Source: Metallyticus violacea (Eukaryota; Arthropoda; Insecta; Mantodea; Metallyticidae). Taken from it: a stretch of 64,000 bases of DNA. The notes under the pieces were generated by a model. The model did not search any database. It was given only the letters and a program-made list of their open reading frames with translations, and was not told the DNA's origin. Location of the stretch: the NCBI GenBank assembly GCA_030762175.1, contig CM060831.1:95127501-95191500 (forward strand), given 5' to 3'. A program made the position numbers and the translations under genes. This document shows positions 44,746-56,439 of the stretch, piece after piece (position 1 is the stretch's first letter; every line of letters starts with the position of its first letter).

Positions 44746-45243
44746 AATAAATAAATATTCTATTCTATTACATGAAATTCTGGAACAGCTTTTAAGATAT
44801 ATTCAATATTACTTGGAAAAAAATATTCAATATTCCAAAACTGCAATAAAAACTTGAATCCAGCACCTCACAAATATTCTGTATGCTATCTATAAAAATA
44901 TAGGTCTTGATTTTTAGCACATATGCAATATATGAATAATTGGCATATGTCTTTATTTACTAAGCAAAGAAACTATAAGTGACAGTGACAACTAAGTTAA
45001 GACACTTTCTTAGCATAAACAGAAAATGTACTAATTGAAATTAAATTAGAAAGGTAATTTGAAATTTCAAATAATTATAAATGTTTGAATAAGACTATTT
45101 ATGTTATATATAATTGGTTTCCAGTTATTCTATATATATATATATATTCCTTTATTATGTTCCAAAAATCAGAAAAATCACTTATTTTGATTAAACTATA
45201 CTAAATGTACTAATCTAGGTACAGATGAAAAAGATGTTATTAC

Positions 45244-45393
45244 CTTCCGCACTTGTATTGAACCTAAGCTGAAAGCCTTGATAGGTTCTTCTCACACTGG
45301 AAGGTCCAGATTCAAATGTTACTATCACTTCATTTGAAGAACTGTTGAAAACTGATGGAGTAGTTTCTCCACAGAAATTTCCTAGAAGGTACT
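45244..45393 (-). CDS. Cubn: Cubilin-like CUB exon A (second half of CUB)
   Basis: The 150-bp exon has acceptor TTTCAG and donor GTAATA, phase 1 at both ends. It encodes YLLGNFCGETTPSVFNSSSN, EVIVTFESGPSSVRRTYQGF, QLRFNTSAE. The LG.FCG motif (C4), the P.vf.SSsN turn and the closing GFQL.F strand are CUB C-terminal features. It is the most upstream exon I can find; the preceding half must lie above 45.4 kb. I did not find it before 64 kb, so the next intron may exceed 18 kb. Confidence 0.88.
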
Positions 45394-47225
45394 CTGAAAC
45401 AAGATCAGTTTAAAATTTATATCTATAACTGATAAAAAGATGACAAATGAAAAGGGGAAATTTTATCAACAAATATTATTGCATAAAATTAAGCTTAAGA
45501 ATACTAGCAAGTGCTGAAAGGATACAGCAAGAATAAACAGAACATGTGAAAGAATAAAGCATAACTTAAACACTGGAAAAACTGCAGAGTGAAAATAAAC
45601 ATAGAACAGTTGGTATCAAACACACATAAATAAAATAAATGTTTACAAGTTAGCACGGATAAGAAATTTACCAATAAATTCAACAAAACTGCATTTACTG
45701 GTATCTTTGCAATTTAAATACAAAGTATTAGGCAGATTTTTAATGATATTAGGTGGATTCCTAAACTCTATTCAGGTCTCTATTTAAAGAAATAGAGTTC
45801 AGTGAAAAATTATAACAATCTTAAAGATGACATCTTTTATTTTTTATACATATAAATATTTTTCTGTAGACACATACGTTTACACTTTGACTTTATAAAC
45901 ACTTTATTTGCAAAGTGTTTATTTAATAATCATTTAATGGCTACTTTCATCCTTGATTTCAAAGACTAGTGATTCAACAGTTTTAATATTCAGTTTTCCT
46001 TAACCCATTAAGCTGCAGTTGACAGGACAGTCAATGCTTTAAGCAGAGTGAACCAAATAAAACTTGCAAAATTTTATCTTGCAATGATAGCTCTCTGTTT
46101 AGAGTATTATATCACTAAAGTGATTACAAGTTGTTCTGTGATGTCTGTTACACAATTACTCCTTTTCTACCCTGGTCTTGCACTTGTGATTATGTCAACT
46201 TTCTAGAACTTTGGAAGAAATGTTTATAGCTGGTTGGATAGAGCAAATGTGGCATCATCTTCTCCATTTACTTTCTCTTTACCTCTCTCCCCATTTACTT
46301 TCTTTTTTCTTCCCACTTCCTGATTACTTGGCTTGAGTAAAGATGGTTTTAGCTTGAAGCTTGGACACTAGGCAAGCCACTGCTTTTATGTTCTATGATA
46401 GTTTTATTCGTTGCATTGGGACAACATATTTCTTGAGTCCATACCAATAAATTTCTTTGTTTAATAATTTTACAGTCCTGGTCAACTCATTTTCATATAG
46501 TACCCAGTGATACAGTTATTCTTTTGTTAATTTTATAACTAAGATTTTTTTTTTTAATTTTATAATCATGGCATTATTTTAATAATTTAAAAACCCAGAT
46601 ATTCTTTATGATAAATTTGCAATCCAGTTATTTTTAGGTAGTATTTTATGTGATTTTGTTAATGCAATCTCATCTTTAGCTTGTTCTGTACTTGATGTTT
46701 TAAAATTTATTGTGGGAAAATTTACAATGCTCCATTCTCGTATATTAATGTGCATTGCCTCTATTTAAGTATTTTTATTAATAACACAGGTCTGCGATGA
46801 AAAAACTGCCTGAAAAGTAAAAACTTAATTTTATGGGTTTAGTATGCCAATATCAATTAAATTAATTAAAAAAATAAATTCACAAAATAATATTTTCAAG
46901 TTTAAAGTCTTCCGAAACAATAAATAATATTAGCAAATAAACATTTTAATTATATCAATTTAAAACATTTCACACTAATAGATCAGGGTTCCTTTCTCAT
47001 AGATATACTAGAGTTACTATATTAAGGAATTAGTACAGGATAATTTGGGAATGCAGATTTTATTACAGAATATACTGTGTGATCAGTTTTGTTTTCTATA
47101 AGAGTATTTTGCCTATGGGCTACCACCTGTTCATTAGCTGGTTAGCCAGCTAGCCAGGTCTCCATGATTAGCTGGAGGGTAAAGCAATAAAACAAACCAT
47201 ACAACAATACACACACACCAATTTA
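45394..47225. other. Intron sequence, no feature seen
   Basis: AT-rich intron upstream of exon A. The 46.0-46.5 kb part is slightly less AT-rich and has CT-rich tracts but no domain, promoter motif or recurring repeat that I can name. Confidence 0.45.
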
Positions 47226-47600
47226 AGAGGCTTATTACCTACCAAATTATCAAATGAGGTGTTGAAAAGAGCCTGCCTTCATTCTCCAAACATTTTCGGT
47301 AGCTTTTTAGAAAATTATTCATCACATGCTATATTCATTTTGAGAAATCCGGACAATTTCCTGACTAATATTATCTCTGAGTTCTTGTATGGTGTGTAGG
47401 TTCAGCTTGTATATGCATTTTAAAATTACCACAGAAATAATAATCATGGTCTCTTAAATTGAGGGACCAAGGGGGCCACAAATCCCTACTAATAACTCTC
47501 TCTTGTGGAACAATTGTGAATAATTCGCAGTGTGAGCAGTGTCAGACTCCTGTTGAAAAAATGCATGATCATGTTCCCTGTCAATTAACTCCCTGAAAAA
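47226..47600 (-). mobile_element. Tc1/mariner-superfamily transposase C-terminal relic
   Basis: Minus strand, one main frame with stops: FFRELIDREHDHAFFQQESD then TAHTANYSQLFHKRELLVGI (second catalytic Asp region, usual FQQDGA..HTA), the P..SPDL..CD.FLWGYLK block largely decayed, and LHTIQELRDNISQEIVRIS, the typical C-terminal helix of this arthropod transposase type. The relic near 62.2 kb is related. Confidence 0.65.
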
Positions 47601-47825
47601 AGAATTTAGTATGGTATTCGCATAAGTAAGAAAATTAACTATATGCTCAAAAAAAAAATGGTCCTATAATTCTTTCATCACTAAGTTAACACATATGAAT
47701 TATATATAAAGACAAGCCATTCCATTATAAACATGTGAGGCATAATACACTTTATGTATATTGTTGAATTAAGAAATGAAAACACAACACACACCAAGGA
47801 ACAGCTGGGCTAAGATTGCGACAGT

Positions 47826-47878
47826 CAGTAAGTAAGCAAGTAAGCATGCAGGTAAGTAAGTAAGCAAGTAGGCTTGCA
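47826..47878. repeat. (AAGT)n-rich microsatellite
   Basis: Degenerate runs of agta/agca tetranucleotides. They explain the leucine-rich minus-strand frames through this spot. Confidence 0.9.
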
Positions 47879-47933
47879 ACCTCCTCCATGGCATGACAAT
47901 GAATACGGGTTTGCTCATAGCAATAACCCTGTG

Positions 47934-47989
47934 ATGATGATTGTTGTTTAAGGGGCGCACAACAGCTAAGGTCATTAGCGCCCAAACAC
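47934..47989 (-). mobile_element. 56-bp SINE tail insertion
   Basis: Only the 3' end of a retroposon: on the minus strand gggcgctaatgaccttagct, then gttgtgcgccccttaaacaa, ending caatcatcat. It is flanked by a perfect 12-base duplication aataaccctgtg (47922-47933 and 47990-48001). The core gctratgacctnagctgtt is shared with the tail of SINE family A. Confidence 0.85.
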
Positions 47990-48001
47990 AATAACCCTGT
48001 G

Positions 48002-48674
48002 CTGAGGTAGAAAGCATCACTGCTTGCATGGTATAATTCTATATTCTAACTTCACTAAGTGAAATTCTGTAAAACTGAATTTTATTCTCATACTATTAGT
48101 AACCTTTCCCCTTCTACTTTTGCAACAATGCAAGAATTGTGACTAGATATGATGCATTGTTGCTTTACATTGTTTTTCCTTTTAAACTCGGTTATCACTA
48201 GATCTTTGTGTGAGTAGGTTCTTGTTCCAAAACACCATAATTTCTGCAGAAGTTAATTTTTTCTTAATGATTTGTTTTCTTTAGCTCCCAAAAGGACTGC
48301 AAAAGATGGTCATAATTCATTTATTACTTATGTTACATTTATGGAATGTTTATGATAAAGAAACAACAAAGAAATAATACAGATTTCATTAAGAAAGCGT
48401 ATTTGACATACTTCAGTATGAAACAGTGATTTGGACAAGTACTATAAGGCATGTTCCATTTTTTGGAAAAACTCTGAATATCTGTTTCTGGTAAGAAAAT
48501 TTTATTCTGTTTTACTGCCCCATTGGTGTGCAGATAATGTCTAAATCTTAGTAGAGTGTTATTTCTGTTTATGTAATGCTGGGATTGCCAATGCCGAGTC
48601 AAACGAAGGTTTGCAACTTGCATAACTTCTTTTCTAAATGGTGAACAGAGTTCTATAACACCATCGGTTGATAG
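48002..48674. other. Unidentified stretch
   Basis: A 94-codon minus frame (48623-48339) has no domain I recognise and no splice context. There are no repeats shared with the rest of the window. Confidence 0.4.
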
Positions 48675-48676
48675 TA

Positions 48677-50341
48677 CGAGGTGCTTTTAAGTTATAACAC
48701 CTCCGATTTTTTCTCTCTCACTAACTAATCGCATGACAACTATGAAATTTGTATCACTTCTCGACGCAATCTCCCTGCAGTCGTACACCGTTACACCAGC
48801 CAATGCTAACAAAAAGGTTTTAAACTTTAAAAAAATAGCGAATGGCAGATGTAGAATGTGAACTTAAAACAGCTAATGGAAAATGTGTGTTTGAACGTTT
48901 AAAAATAGGCGCGAAGATTGCGCGTGCCTATGTGACCCCGTGGCAATCGTTAAGCCAACGATCACTTGATTGGAATTTAATACATAAAAAAAGCGTTTGC
49001 TCTGCAGGGGCAAGTAGTTCTAATTCAGTTCGACTCAGTTAGGTAGTCAGTTATAAGTTCGGCGCACGCGGATAGAGATAAGCAATTCTCTAGTTTTCAG
49101 CTCGCATTACTCAGTTTCAAGTTCAACACGCAGCAAAATACACGCAGTTTTTACTGAATTTAAGATTTTTACACGTGGCGAGATACAAGCAGCCTAAGTT
49201 CCAGAGATGGTGAGACGCAACTCAGTTCTCAGGTGCAGATAACAAACTCTACTTTGGACGCGGGCACACAGGTCCGATACATCAGTCAGTTAAGCCATTT
49301 TCAGTTTTACGGGCCGCTGCACTCATCTGTAAGTTTTACACGTGGAAACTAAGTTTGTAACGGCGTAGCTAAGCTAAGCTACGCAAAATACCACAGGATG
49401 CAAAAGATTTTGGACATAATAAATTACGTATATTATATCGCGTGAATATTTACACTATTGAAATCCTCCACAAGGTCGACGCATGATTCCAAGGTCGCTG
49501 CGAACTCTTCTGGGAGGTCTGTTTTGACCACTGGAAAATCGCTGATGAAATAGCGGCACGGCTGGTGAATGTGCGACCACGGAGAGCGTCTTGGAAACAG
49601 CCAAAAGTAGCTAAGAGTCGATTCAGACGAGTAGGGAGCATGAGGATTCACTTCAAAAGTTGTTTTCATGAAGAAACGGCTGCACCACATTCGCCCGATG
49701 GGCTAGGGCAAGAACGTCTCATTCATGCCGTCATGACGGGTCAACATTGCCTGGCAACATGCCACGCGCGCAACCTTGTGGTCGTCCGTCAGCATTCGTG
49801 GACACCATTTGGACACACTTTTCGCATTTTCAGGTCTTCATGCAGGATTGTGTGCACAGATCCCATGGAAATGGCAACTTTGGAGGCGATGTGTTCCACA
49901 CTCATTCGGCGATCCTCCGAAACAACTTTCTCCACTCGCTCGATCATGTAGTAAAACCGGCTTGTGCGAGGCCGAGATTGTCTTGGTTTGTTGTCACACG
50001 ACGATCTGCCTTCTTGAACTGTCGCACCTATGTACACACATTAGACACATTCATGACACCATCACCATACGTCTCACTCAATTGGTGATGAATTTCAATC
50101 GGTGTCAAACCACGCAAATGGAAAAAACGAATGATTACACGCATCGCCAATTTGAAGTATCAAAAAACAGTCCTTGCGCTCGCCACTGCCGCTAGAGTTA
50201 TGTGTGTCATACAGTGCTGCCACCTCTGTCATGCATTGACAACGAATGCCAGCATATTTTAAAAAAACAACCGCATGTTTCTATTTGTTGCCAGTCCTGA
50301 GAAAAAAAAAATCGGAAGTGTTATAACTTGAATGCACCTCG
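48677..50341 (-). mobile_element. mariner transposon with insert and internal deletion
   Basis: Ends cgaggtgcttttaagttata (48677) and the reversed cgaggtgcattcaagttata (50341), each beside TA (48675-48676, 50342-50343), match over more than 40 bases. Minus-strand transposase: an N-terminal helix-turn-helix region with ETYGDGVMN, SVEHIASKVAISMGSVHTIL, HEDLKMRKVCP (about 50130-49800), RMLTDDHK..ARVACCQAML near 49770, and FGCFQDALRGRTF (C-terminal region, near 49600). The central part with the catalytic Asp residues is missing around 49708. An insert of about 670 bp occupies 48808-49477. Confidence 0.85.
48808..49477. other. Unclassified insert within mariner
   Basis: It breaks the mariner 3' region: the mariner text stops near ccaatgct and resumes at gacgcatgattcc. 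The insert has balanced composition, a 66-codon plus frame (48842-49042, MADVECELKTANGKCVFERL...) with no known domain, repeated cagtt words from 49000 to 49320, and AATAAA at 49418-49423. A solo LTR is one possibility, but I see no clean TG..CA ends or target duplication. Confidence 0.4.
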
Positions 50342-50394
50342 TATACGTGATTTTCGCTGTTGTGCTTTGTGGCCATAGTGTACTCAGATTTGCC

Positions 50395-52015
50395 TAGGTG
50401 TATCCAGTGCTTATGAAAAGCAATGGGATTAAATCTGAAATTAAGAAAGACATTTACTTATCTGATCAAGTTGGCATACAATCTGTACCTCATAATGCAG
50501 GTACCATTACCCCAGAAAAACTAGAATATATACTCGAAGACTATAAGAAAGAAGCCCAAGATTATGATGAAGAGTTTTGACACATTTCAGGTAGTACTAG
50601 CTTCCATTCATTTCACAGTCTGAATTGAATGAGTTAGTTAAGAAATTTGGATCTTTCTAATGATTTAGCTGAACTATTGCATTCTAGATTAAAAGAAAAG
50701 AATAAACTGAACATATTCTTAATTACTGGAGAGTTCATTTAATACTCTTATGTTCCAATTACCATTGAATTATACATTACATAATCATCCCTTCAGTCAT
50801 TTAACAGATCACAAGGGTCAATGAAACATATCCTGAGTATATTTCCAGTAAGTGAAACCAAAATGAGTGTGCCTAAATAGATCTCAAAAGAGACTATTAA
50901 CGTGTGTTTCACTGCGTTAAGATTCCAAATTTATACAGATTATACAGAACATGTTTCACAATCGACTCATAGTTCATGATATGGGCAATGACCTGTGAAA
51001 CATGTTCTGCATAATTCAATGGTAAGTGGAGCATGAGAGTATTAAATCAACTCATCAGTTAATTAATTAAGAATATATTAGTTGCTTCACTTAACTAGTT
51101 CAGACACAAATTAGTTGTAAATTTAACCTATTGAATCCTTCATGTTTAGGAATACAAAAGAAAAATTTAAAAGAAGCTTCAAAGTAGTGCTTCTCGACAT
51201 TATGAGCAGGTGTACTTCAGTAACTACAGGGCATTCTGCGCATTTAACAGAACGATAGAGATTTTAACATTAGTTTTGAGTAATTGAAATAGTGATCACA
51301 ATTCGGCATTGTGCAGTGGTTTTAAAATTCCATGCTTCTTTAACAACAGGAAGGATATGCTACATTCCCCTGTTTTTCTGTGTCTTTGGGACAGTCAATA
51401 GGAGCCAGCATTGCATCAAAAAAGAAGTGGCCATGTAAGATAAATTCAGAATATGGAATCAAAAATACTTTATAGGAAATGTTGGCTAATTGAAAGAAAA
51501 TCCTGTTTCTTACTCTTCATATCAAATGTGGACCAATGAAGCAATCTGTCAATGCACTGCCACAAGAATAATTATATTTTAAATATATATGCAACAAGTT
51601 TTGAGACTTGCAGAAGCAATGTTTTCTTGGATAAAGACATTTAGAAAAAATTTTCAGGTGAAACATTTGAAACAAAAATGGTAACTATTTAAAAATAAAT
51701 ATGGAAGGCTTTCAAAGACATAGCACAGGAATTTCTTAGGAACCTTAGAAACCTGAATTTCAAGTGTTTAGTGGAATTCATGCTCACAAAATACAAATAT
51801 CTGGGTTGTTCAATTAGTTTTAAGATGCATTTTTTGCATTCCCTTTAGACTTCTTCCCCAAAAATCTTAATGCTGTCTGTGAAGAGCAGAGTAAAAGATA
51901 CCACAGAAATAGAATGCAGATACCACAGGATCTACTGACTACTTACAAGAGAAGTACCAGGAGAAGCTTTGGGGTAAAATGAAAGAAGCATTATCAGGAT
52001 TTATAAGGTAATGTT
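50395..52015 (+). pseudogene. Orphan transposon-like protein family 1, broken
   Basis: I recall this protein as an abundant uncharacterised family in arthropod proteomes; I cannot name it. The frame 50398-50580 has VGIQSVPHNAGTITPEKLEY. Then FISQSELNELVKKF (50607-50648) and, shifted, NLDLSNDLAELLHSRLKEK (to 50702). After a PLE insertion it resumes with FKVVLLDI..TGHSAHLTE near 51170-51255, PCFF/FLCLWDSQ near 51345-51405, ILFLTLHIKCGPMKQSVNAL near 51500-51555, KAFKDIAQEFL near 51703-51740, and KMHFLHS..LDFFPKNLNAVCEEQ near 51818-51892. Many stops. Order matches the full-length family protein, so this is one element, not scattered pieces. Confidence 0.65.
50722..51128. mobile_element. PLE terminal pieces, head-to-head
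   Basis: 50722-50790 is the reversed tail (tttaatactcttatgttcc, ccattgaattatac). 50930-50960 has the reversed gaacatgtttcac block. 50990-51128 is the forward tail (gtgaaacatgttctgcataa, agtggagcatgagagtatta). Between the inner blocks lies a degraded hammerhead (ttcatgatatgggcaatgacctgt). No coding part remains. It separates two parts of orphan family 1 and therefore inserted into it. Confidence 0.75.
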
Positions 52016-53330
52016 TTAAGCATGACTTTCTGTCAAAAAATATTAACATGGAACAATATTTAGTTTGTTATTGCAAGAGCATGCTTTCACCTTAGTATGT
52101 ATTAACATACTCCTTTCACTTATTTTCACATTAACTTTGTGAAAAATCCCTAAATGGCGAGTAAAAATGGTGGTCATATTTGAAAATAGCATACATCATG
52201 TTATCAATTGAAATATTTCAAACAATTTTTACCCAACTCATTTTGTATACTGTATAATGGTAACTCTGAAGACTGCATTTAGATGAACCTGTTAATTCTC
52301 TGTTGAAAGTTGATAAATATTGCATTATTTTAGAAAGTTTATTGGCTTTATTTCTTCCATGATTAATTATACAAGAACTTTTCATGATCATATCCTGGAT
52401 ATGAATCCATATCAAATCAACACAGGCCCCCACCCAACTCTCTCAGATCTTTATAATATTTTACAAATTCTAAGATTAGGTTATTTTATTTAAAGTGTGA
52501 AACAATAAACATCTAAGTTGAATTATTTCTTTTTATTAGTATTTAAATGTAGAAGAATTATAGTTTTTTTCTGTGTGTCTGGATGTTAACATTGAAATTA
52601 CTGTAAATAATTAAGTGGTGAGAGTCTTTCATGCATCTTTTTGAACCTTATAAAACAAATTTATGGTTAAAATGTAAATTAGAACTTGCACAGTGAAGGT
52701 AATTATACAATGATATCAAGTTTATTTGTTATGTGACAACAGTGCAGTGATTTTGTTTTTGAAGGTGGTTTCAAGGTCATTGTCTAAAAAATTTATCTTG
52801 AATTTCTCAAAAACATGCAATTCTAAGTAGTTTATTGTATCAGGAATTTTCACAATGAAATATAGTATAATATAATTTGTCATATTATGCAATTTTAAAC
52901 CACAAATTGAACAAATAACTGCCCCTCCAAGCCTTGCAAAACATTAACTCAGTCTGAAAATAAGATGTAATTCATTATGCAGTTTGAATATCCTGCAGCA
53001 AGTTTCCTTCTAAAAATTAACCACAGATAGCACATTCATTGCATAACTCATAATTTATTCTCATTGTTTGTTTTGAAGTTGTTATATTTGAGTTGGCTGT
53101 TATGAGTGTTTATTTTTCTAGTTCACAATATCATCAAAATTACTGCCATTAATAATAAGTCCTAGTTTTATTATATTTAAATGAAAGTGGGAGAGAAACT
53201 TTTGCAGTAACTGATTCAGTGAAAAGAAAAATTTTCCTATAGCAAAATATCTAAGACAATACAAAAGTGGATGGCAGATTTACATCAAGATGCTAATATT
53301 AGATGAAAAATATGTTCTAATATCAAGTTT
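52016..53330. other. Mostly unidentified; small PLE scraps
   Basis: tagaacttgcacagtgaaggt (near 52680) is a reversed PLE tail scrap. 52828-52890 (tgtatcaggaattttcacaa, gaaatatagtataatata) is the reverse complement of part of the 162-bp element at 55498. Otherwise AT-rich without a gene. Confidence 0.5.
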
Positions 53331-54047
53331 TATTAAATTAAAAAACAAAATAGAGGCAATAAAGAAGTAAACTGCAATTCAGAGACATCTGAGAATGCAA
53401 TGATGTCAGGTGGAAGTGAAGATCCAAGTGTTTTAAATATTGCTATTAATATGTTGAATAGTAGTCTGCAGGTTGTAGGAGCATCACCTAACTGAAAGAA
53501 ATAAATGATGAAAAAAAATATCAGAAGGAAATAAAGATCATAGATACAGTTCATTCAAAAATATTAAGTGAAGAAGTAAAAGGGTGTTATTTCTGGTTCC
53601 TGAAAACCAGAAATAACACCACACTTAAAAGAGAAATTTAAAGACAATTCTAAAAACTGTGAATAGGCACCAATTTTGACTAATTTGCCTAAAGGTTGAA
53701 ATGTTAAGAAAAAACAAAATGAATTTAATGCATTTAACTGCATGGCCAGGAAAGCCAAAGAAATTCCCAAGGTCTGGGAAAGTGCTCAGTAATAACACAG
53801 TTAAACTGATTTACTTCTTTTGATGCTGATGAAATTAGCAGATGCATGCCAAATAAAAAATATTTTGTTATTGTGAAAGAAAATATATAAACCAAAGAAA
53901 TTATTCTGTTGCAATCCGAGGTTTATAATTTATTTAAAGAATGGCATCAAAATGCTAAAGTTGGGATTTTACAATTTTGTGATTGAGACCAAGGAATGCT
54001 ATTACTGGTGGAACTTTTGTCATTCACTTTGTATGTGTTGCATCATA

Positions 54048-55305
54048 TGAGGGTAGGTCCATAAGTTTCTGACCTGCCCAATAAGGATTATCGCCTTCAC
54101 AGAAACCTTATCTGGTTATCTGTTAAGTAAATAAATGCAGCTGTAACTTCTACCCCCCTGTGTTCAGATATCGTTGCATAAAGAAGGCTATTTGTAGAAG
54201 ATTGTAACATGTTCAAAATGGAGTATTGAGCTGTTATTAAGTTCTTCACAAAAGAAGAACTTACTCCAAATAAAATTAAACAGTGATTGGACAGAGTATG
54301 TGGGGAAACATCTCCCTCATATTCTATCATAACCTTTTTCAAGTAGGTAGAGAAAGCATTAGGATGAAGAGCGTGCCAGTTTGCCCTTGGAAATGCTCAC
54401 TCCTGAAAACATCGCTCTTGTGGAAGGAGAAATTATGACAGACCAACAACTCAAAGTTACAGAAATAGCAGCAAGGTTGGGTCTTTCTAAAACAACAGAC
54501 CTTTGAATTATTCATGAACATTTAAACATGAATAAGGTTAGTGCAAGATGGGTGCCTAGACTTCTTTCCTCAATCCAAAAGTGGCAAAGTCATCTGTTGT
54601 CAGGCATTTTGGGAGCTCTGCAGTGGCAACAAGAGAGAAGTTCTGTAAACCATTGTTCCATTGTTACAGGAGATGAAACTATGGTCCTCTACTATGATCT
54701 CTTGTCCAAAAGAGAATAATCAAGTGTCGTAAACCTGGTGAAGCACCACCTCTAAAGGCCAAAGTTATTTAGTCAACCAAGAAGATCATGGCCACAATCT
54801 TTTGGGATTGTGAAGGAATACTCTTCATTGACTTCAAGGAAAGGAACATCACAGTAAATGGGGAGTACTATACTTGCCTACTGCACAGACTACTCACTTC
54901 CATCAAAGAGAAAAGTTGAGGAAAGCTGAGTGGTGGTGTGCACCTTCTTCATTACAATGCACCTGTGCACACAGTTCTTGTTGCAAAGGAAGCTGTGAGA
55001 AATGTGGCTTCGAGGAGATGGACCATCCACTCTATAGCCCAGATCTAGCTCCCAGTGACTATTTCCTCTTTTCAAAACTCAAGAAGGACCTTTGAGGAAG
55101 GAAATTTAAGTATGACGAAGAAGTGATGGATGGTGTTTATGTCCATTTTGCAGACAAGACTGTTTTGGGGGAGAGGATTAAAATGTTAATTCAAAGATGT
55201 GAGAAGTGTATTGCAATAAAGGGTAACTATATTGAAAAGTGAAATATTGTTTTTGTCTTTATCATATCTAGAAAATGGTTAGGCTGGAAACTTATGGAGC
55301 CCTCA
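54048..55305 (+). mobile_element. mariner transposon, 1258 bp, dead
   Basis: Terminal repeats tgagggtaggtccataagtt (54048) and the reversed ...aacttatggagccctca (55305), with TA at 54046-54047 and 55306-55307. Plus-strand transposase pieces: FFTKEELTPNKIKQ near 54240, EIMTDQQLKVTEIAARLGLS near 54430-54490, NKVSARWVPRLLSS (from 54531), IVTGDETMVLYYD (first Asp region intact as GDET), HYNAP..HTVLVAKEA near 54951-54990, HPLYSPDLAPSDYFLFSKLK (55026-55085). Frameshifts separate them. Confidence 0.92.
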
Positions 55306-55497
55306 TACATCAGAATGTTAAATTAATATTTATTGAAAGAAGGATTAAAGATCTTATAGCAGGTTCTGATTATGAAATAAACTCACAACTCATCTGCAAT
55401 CCCTCACTTCCAGCATAATTCATGCATATACTGTCCTGGTGAAGAAAATCTAAGAGCAATATTTACTAATGCTTTTGAAATAAATACAGTGGTTGAA

Positions 55498-55659
55498 TAT
55501 GACAAATTATTATTACAAAATCACTCAAGCTTCACTAATTTTGTTTCACTTACTTCATGGATATGTTCCAAAGGCATTTGGCCTCCATCTTCAGTCTGGT
55601 AATAATAATTTGTCATATTATACTATATTTCACTGTGATAATCCATGATACAAAAAACT
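55498..55659. mobile_element. 162-bp insertion with hammerhead-like core
   Basis: Flanked by the perfect 12-base duplication acagtggttgaa (55486-55497, 55660-55671), which also restores the orphan-2 reading frame when removed. Inside, atgacaaattattatta (55499-55515) and its reverse complement near 55600-55616 form an inverted repeat. The minus strand holds CTGAAGA (55594-55588), T, GGAGGC, loop, GCCTTT and a damaged GGAAC in place of GAAAC. No coding sequence. It may be a minimal PLE-derived or hammerhead-bearing non-autonomous retroposon. Confidence 0.75.
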
Positions 55660-56439
55660 ACAGTGGTTGAAGTTACATTCAAGTACAAACTATAAACAGA
55701 TCGTCATCACAAACAATTACGCTTCCATAGAAGAATTTTTTAAACTTTTTTCTTTCAAAAGCTGATGATATTTCATAGTTTCTCAACAATCTAGTTACCA
55801 AAATTAACTTAAACTAATTCTTAATCAAAATGAGACATTGTCAAGTGTTATTTTCCTGAAAACTATTTGTTTCTTTTACAAGATAAGGTTCAAGCATATC
55901 ACTGAATGCTTAAGTGTAGTCCAAGCCTATAATCCCTTTGCAATCTATTTCAGGAGTATTCAAATCATGCTACTAGCTATACAGTCATTCAATACAACCA
56001 GGATGACAAATAGAAATAAAATAAAACAAATGAAACTACAAATTTGTTAGTTTCACGTGACTGACTATTTATAAACACTATTATCAGTGTTATCATTTGT
56101 TTGTAATTAGTAGAGTAATTTGTAATTTTTATTGTTTTTTTATTGGTTTTTTATTTATTTTTTTTTATCTACCATTTTCTTTGTATAGTCATTTCAGATT
56201 GTTAATTTCATGATACTGCAGCTGTATATCTATTCCGGAAAAAATTAATAATATAAATAACTGAGAGGTTTCAGTTGAAACCAAACACATATACTATTTT
56301 AAATATTAATTAAATTTGGAATCAAACACAGTGAAACACCATTTAATAATCTCTTATGAGTAGGATATTTAGAACACTCTTTAAGGTTTCACTTACAATA
56401 TTTCTCTGATGGGTGTGTAGTCAGTATAAACATAATTTT

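Noticed and set aside
47752..48029. Leucine-rich minus frames
   Set aside because: Created by the (AAGT)n-like repeat and a 56-bp SINE tail.
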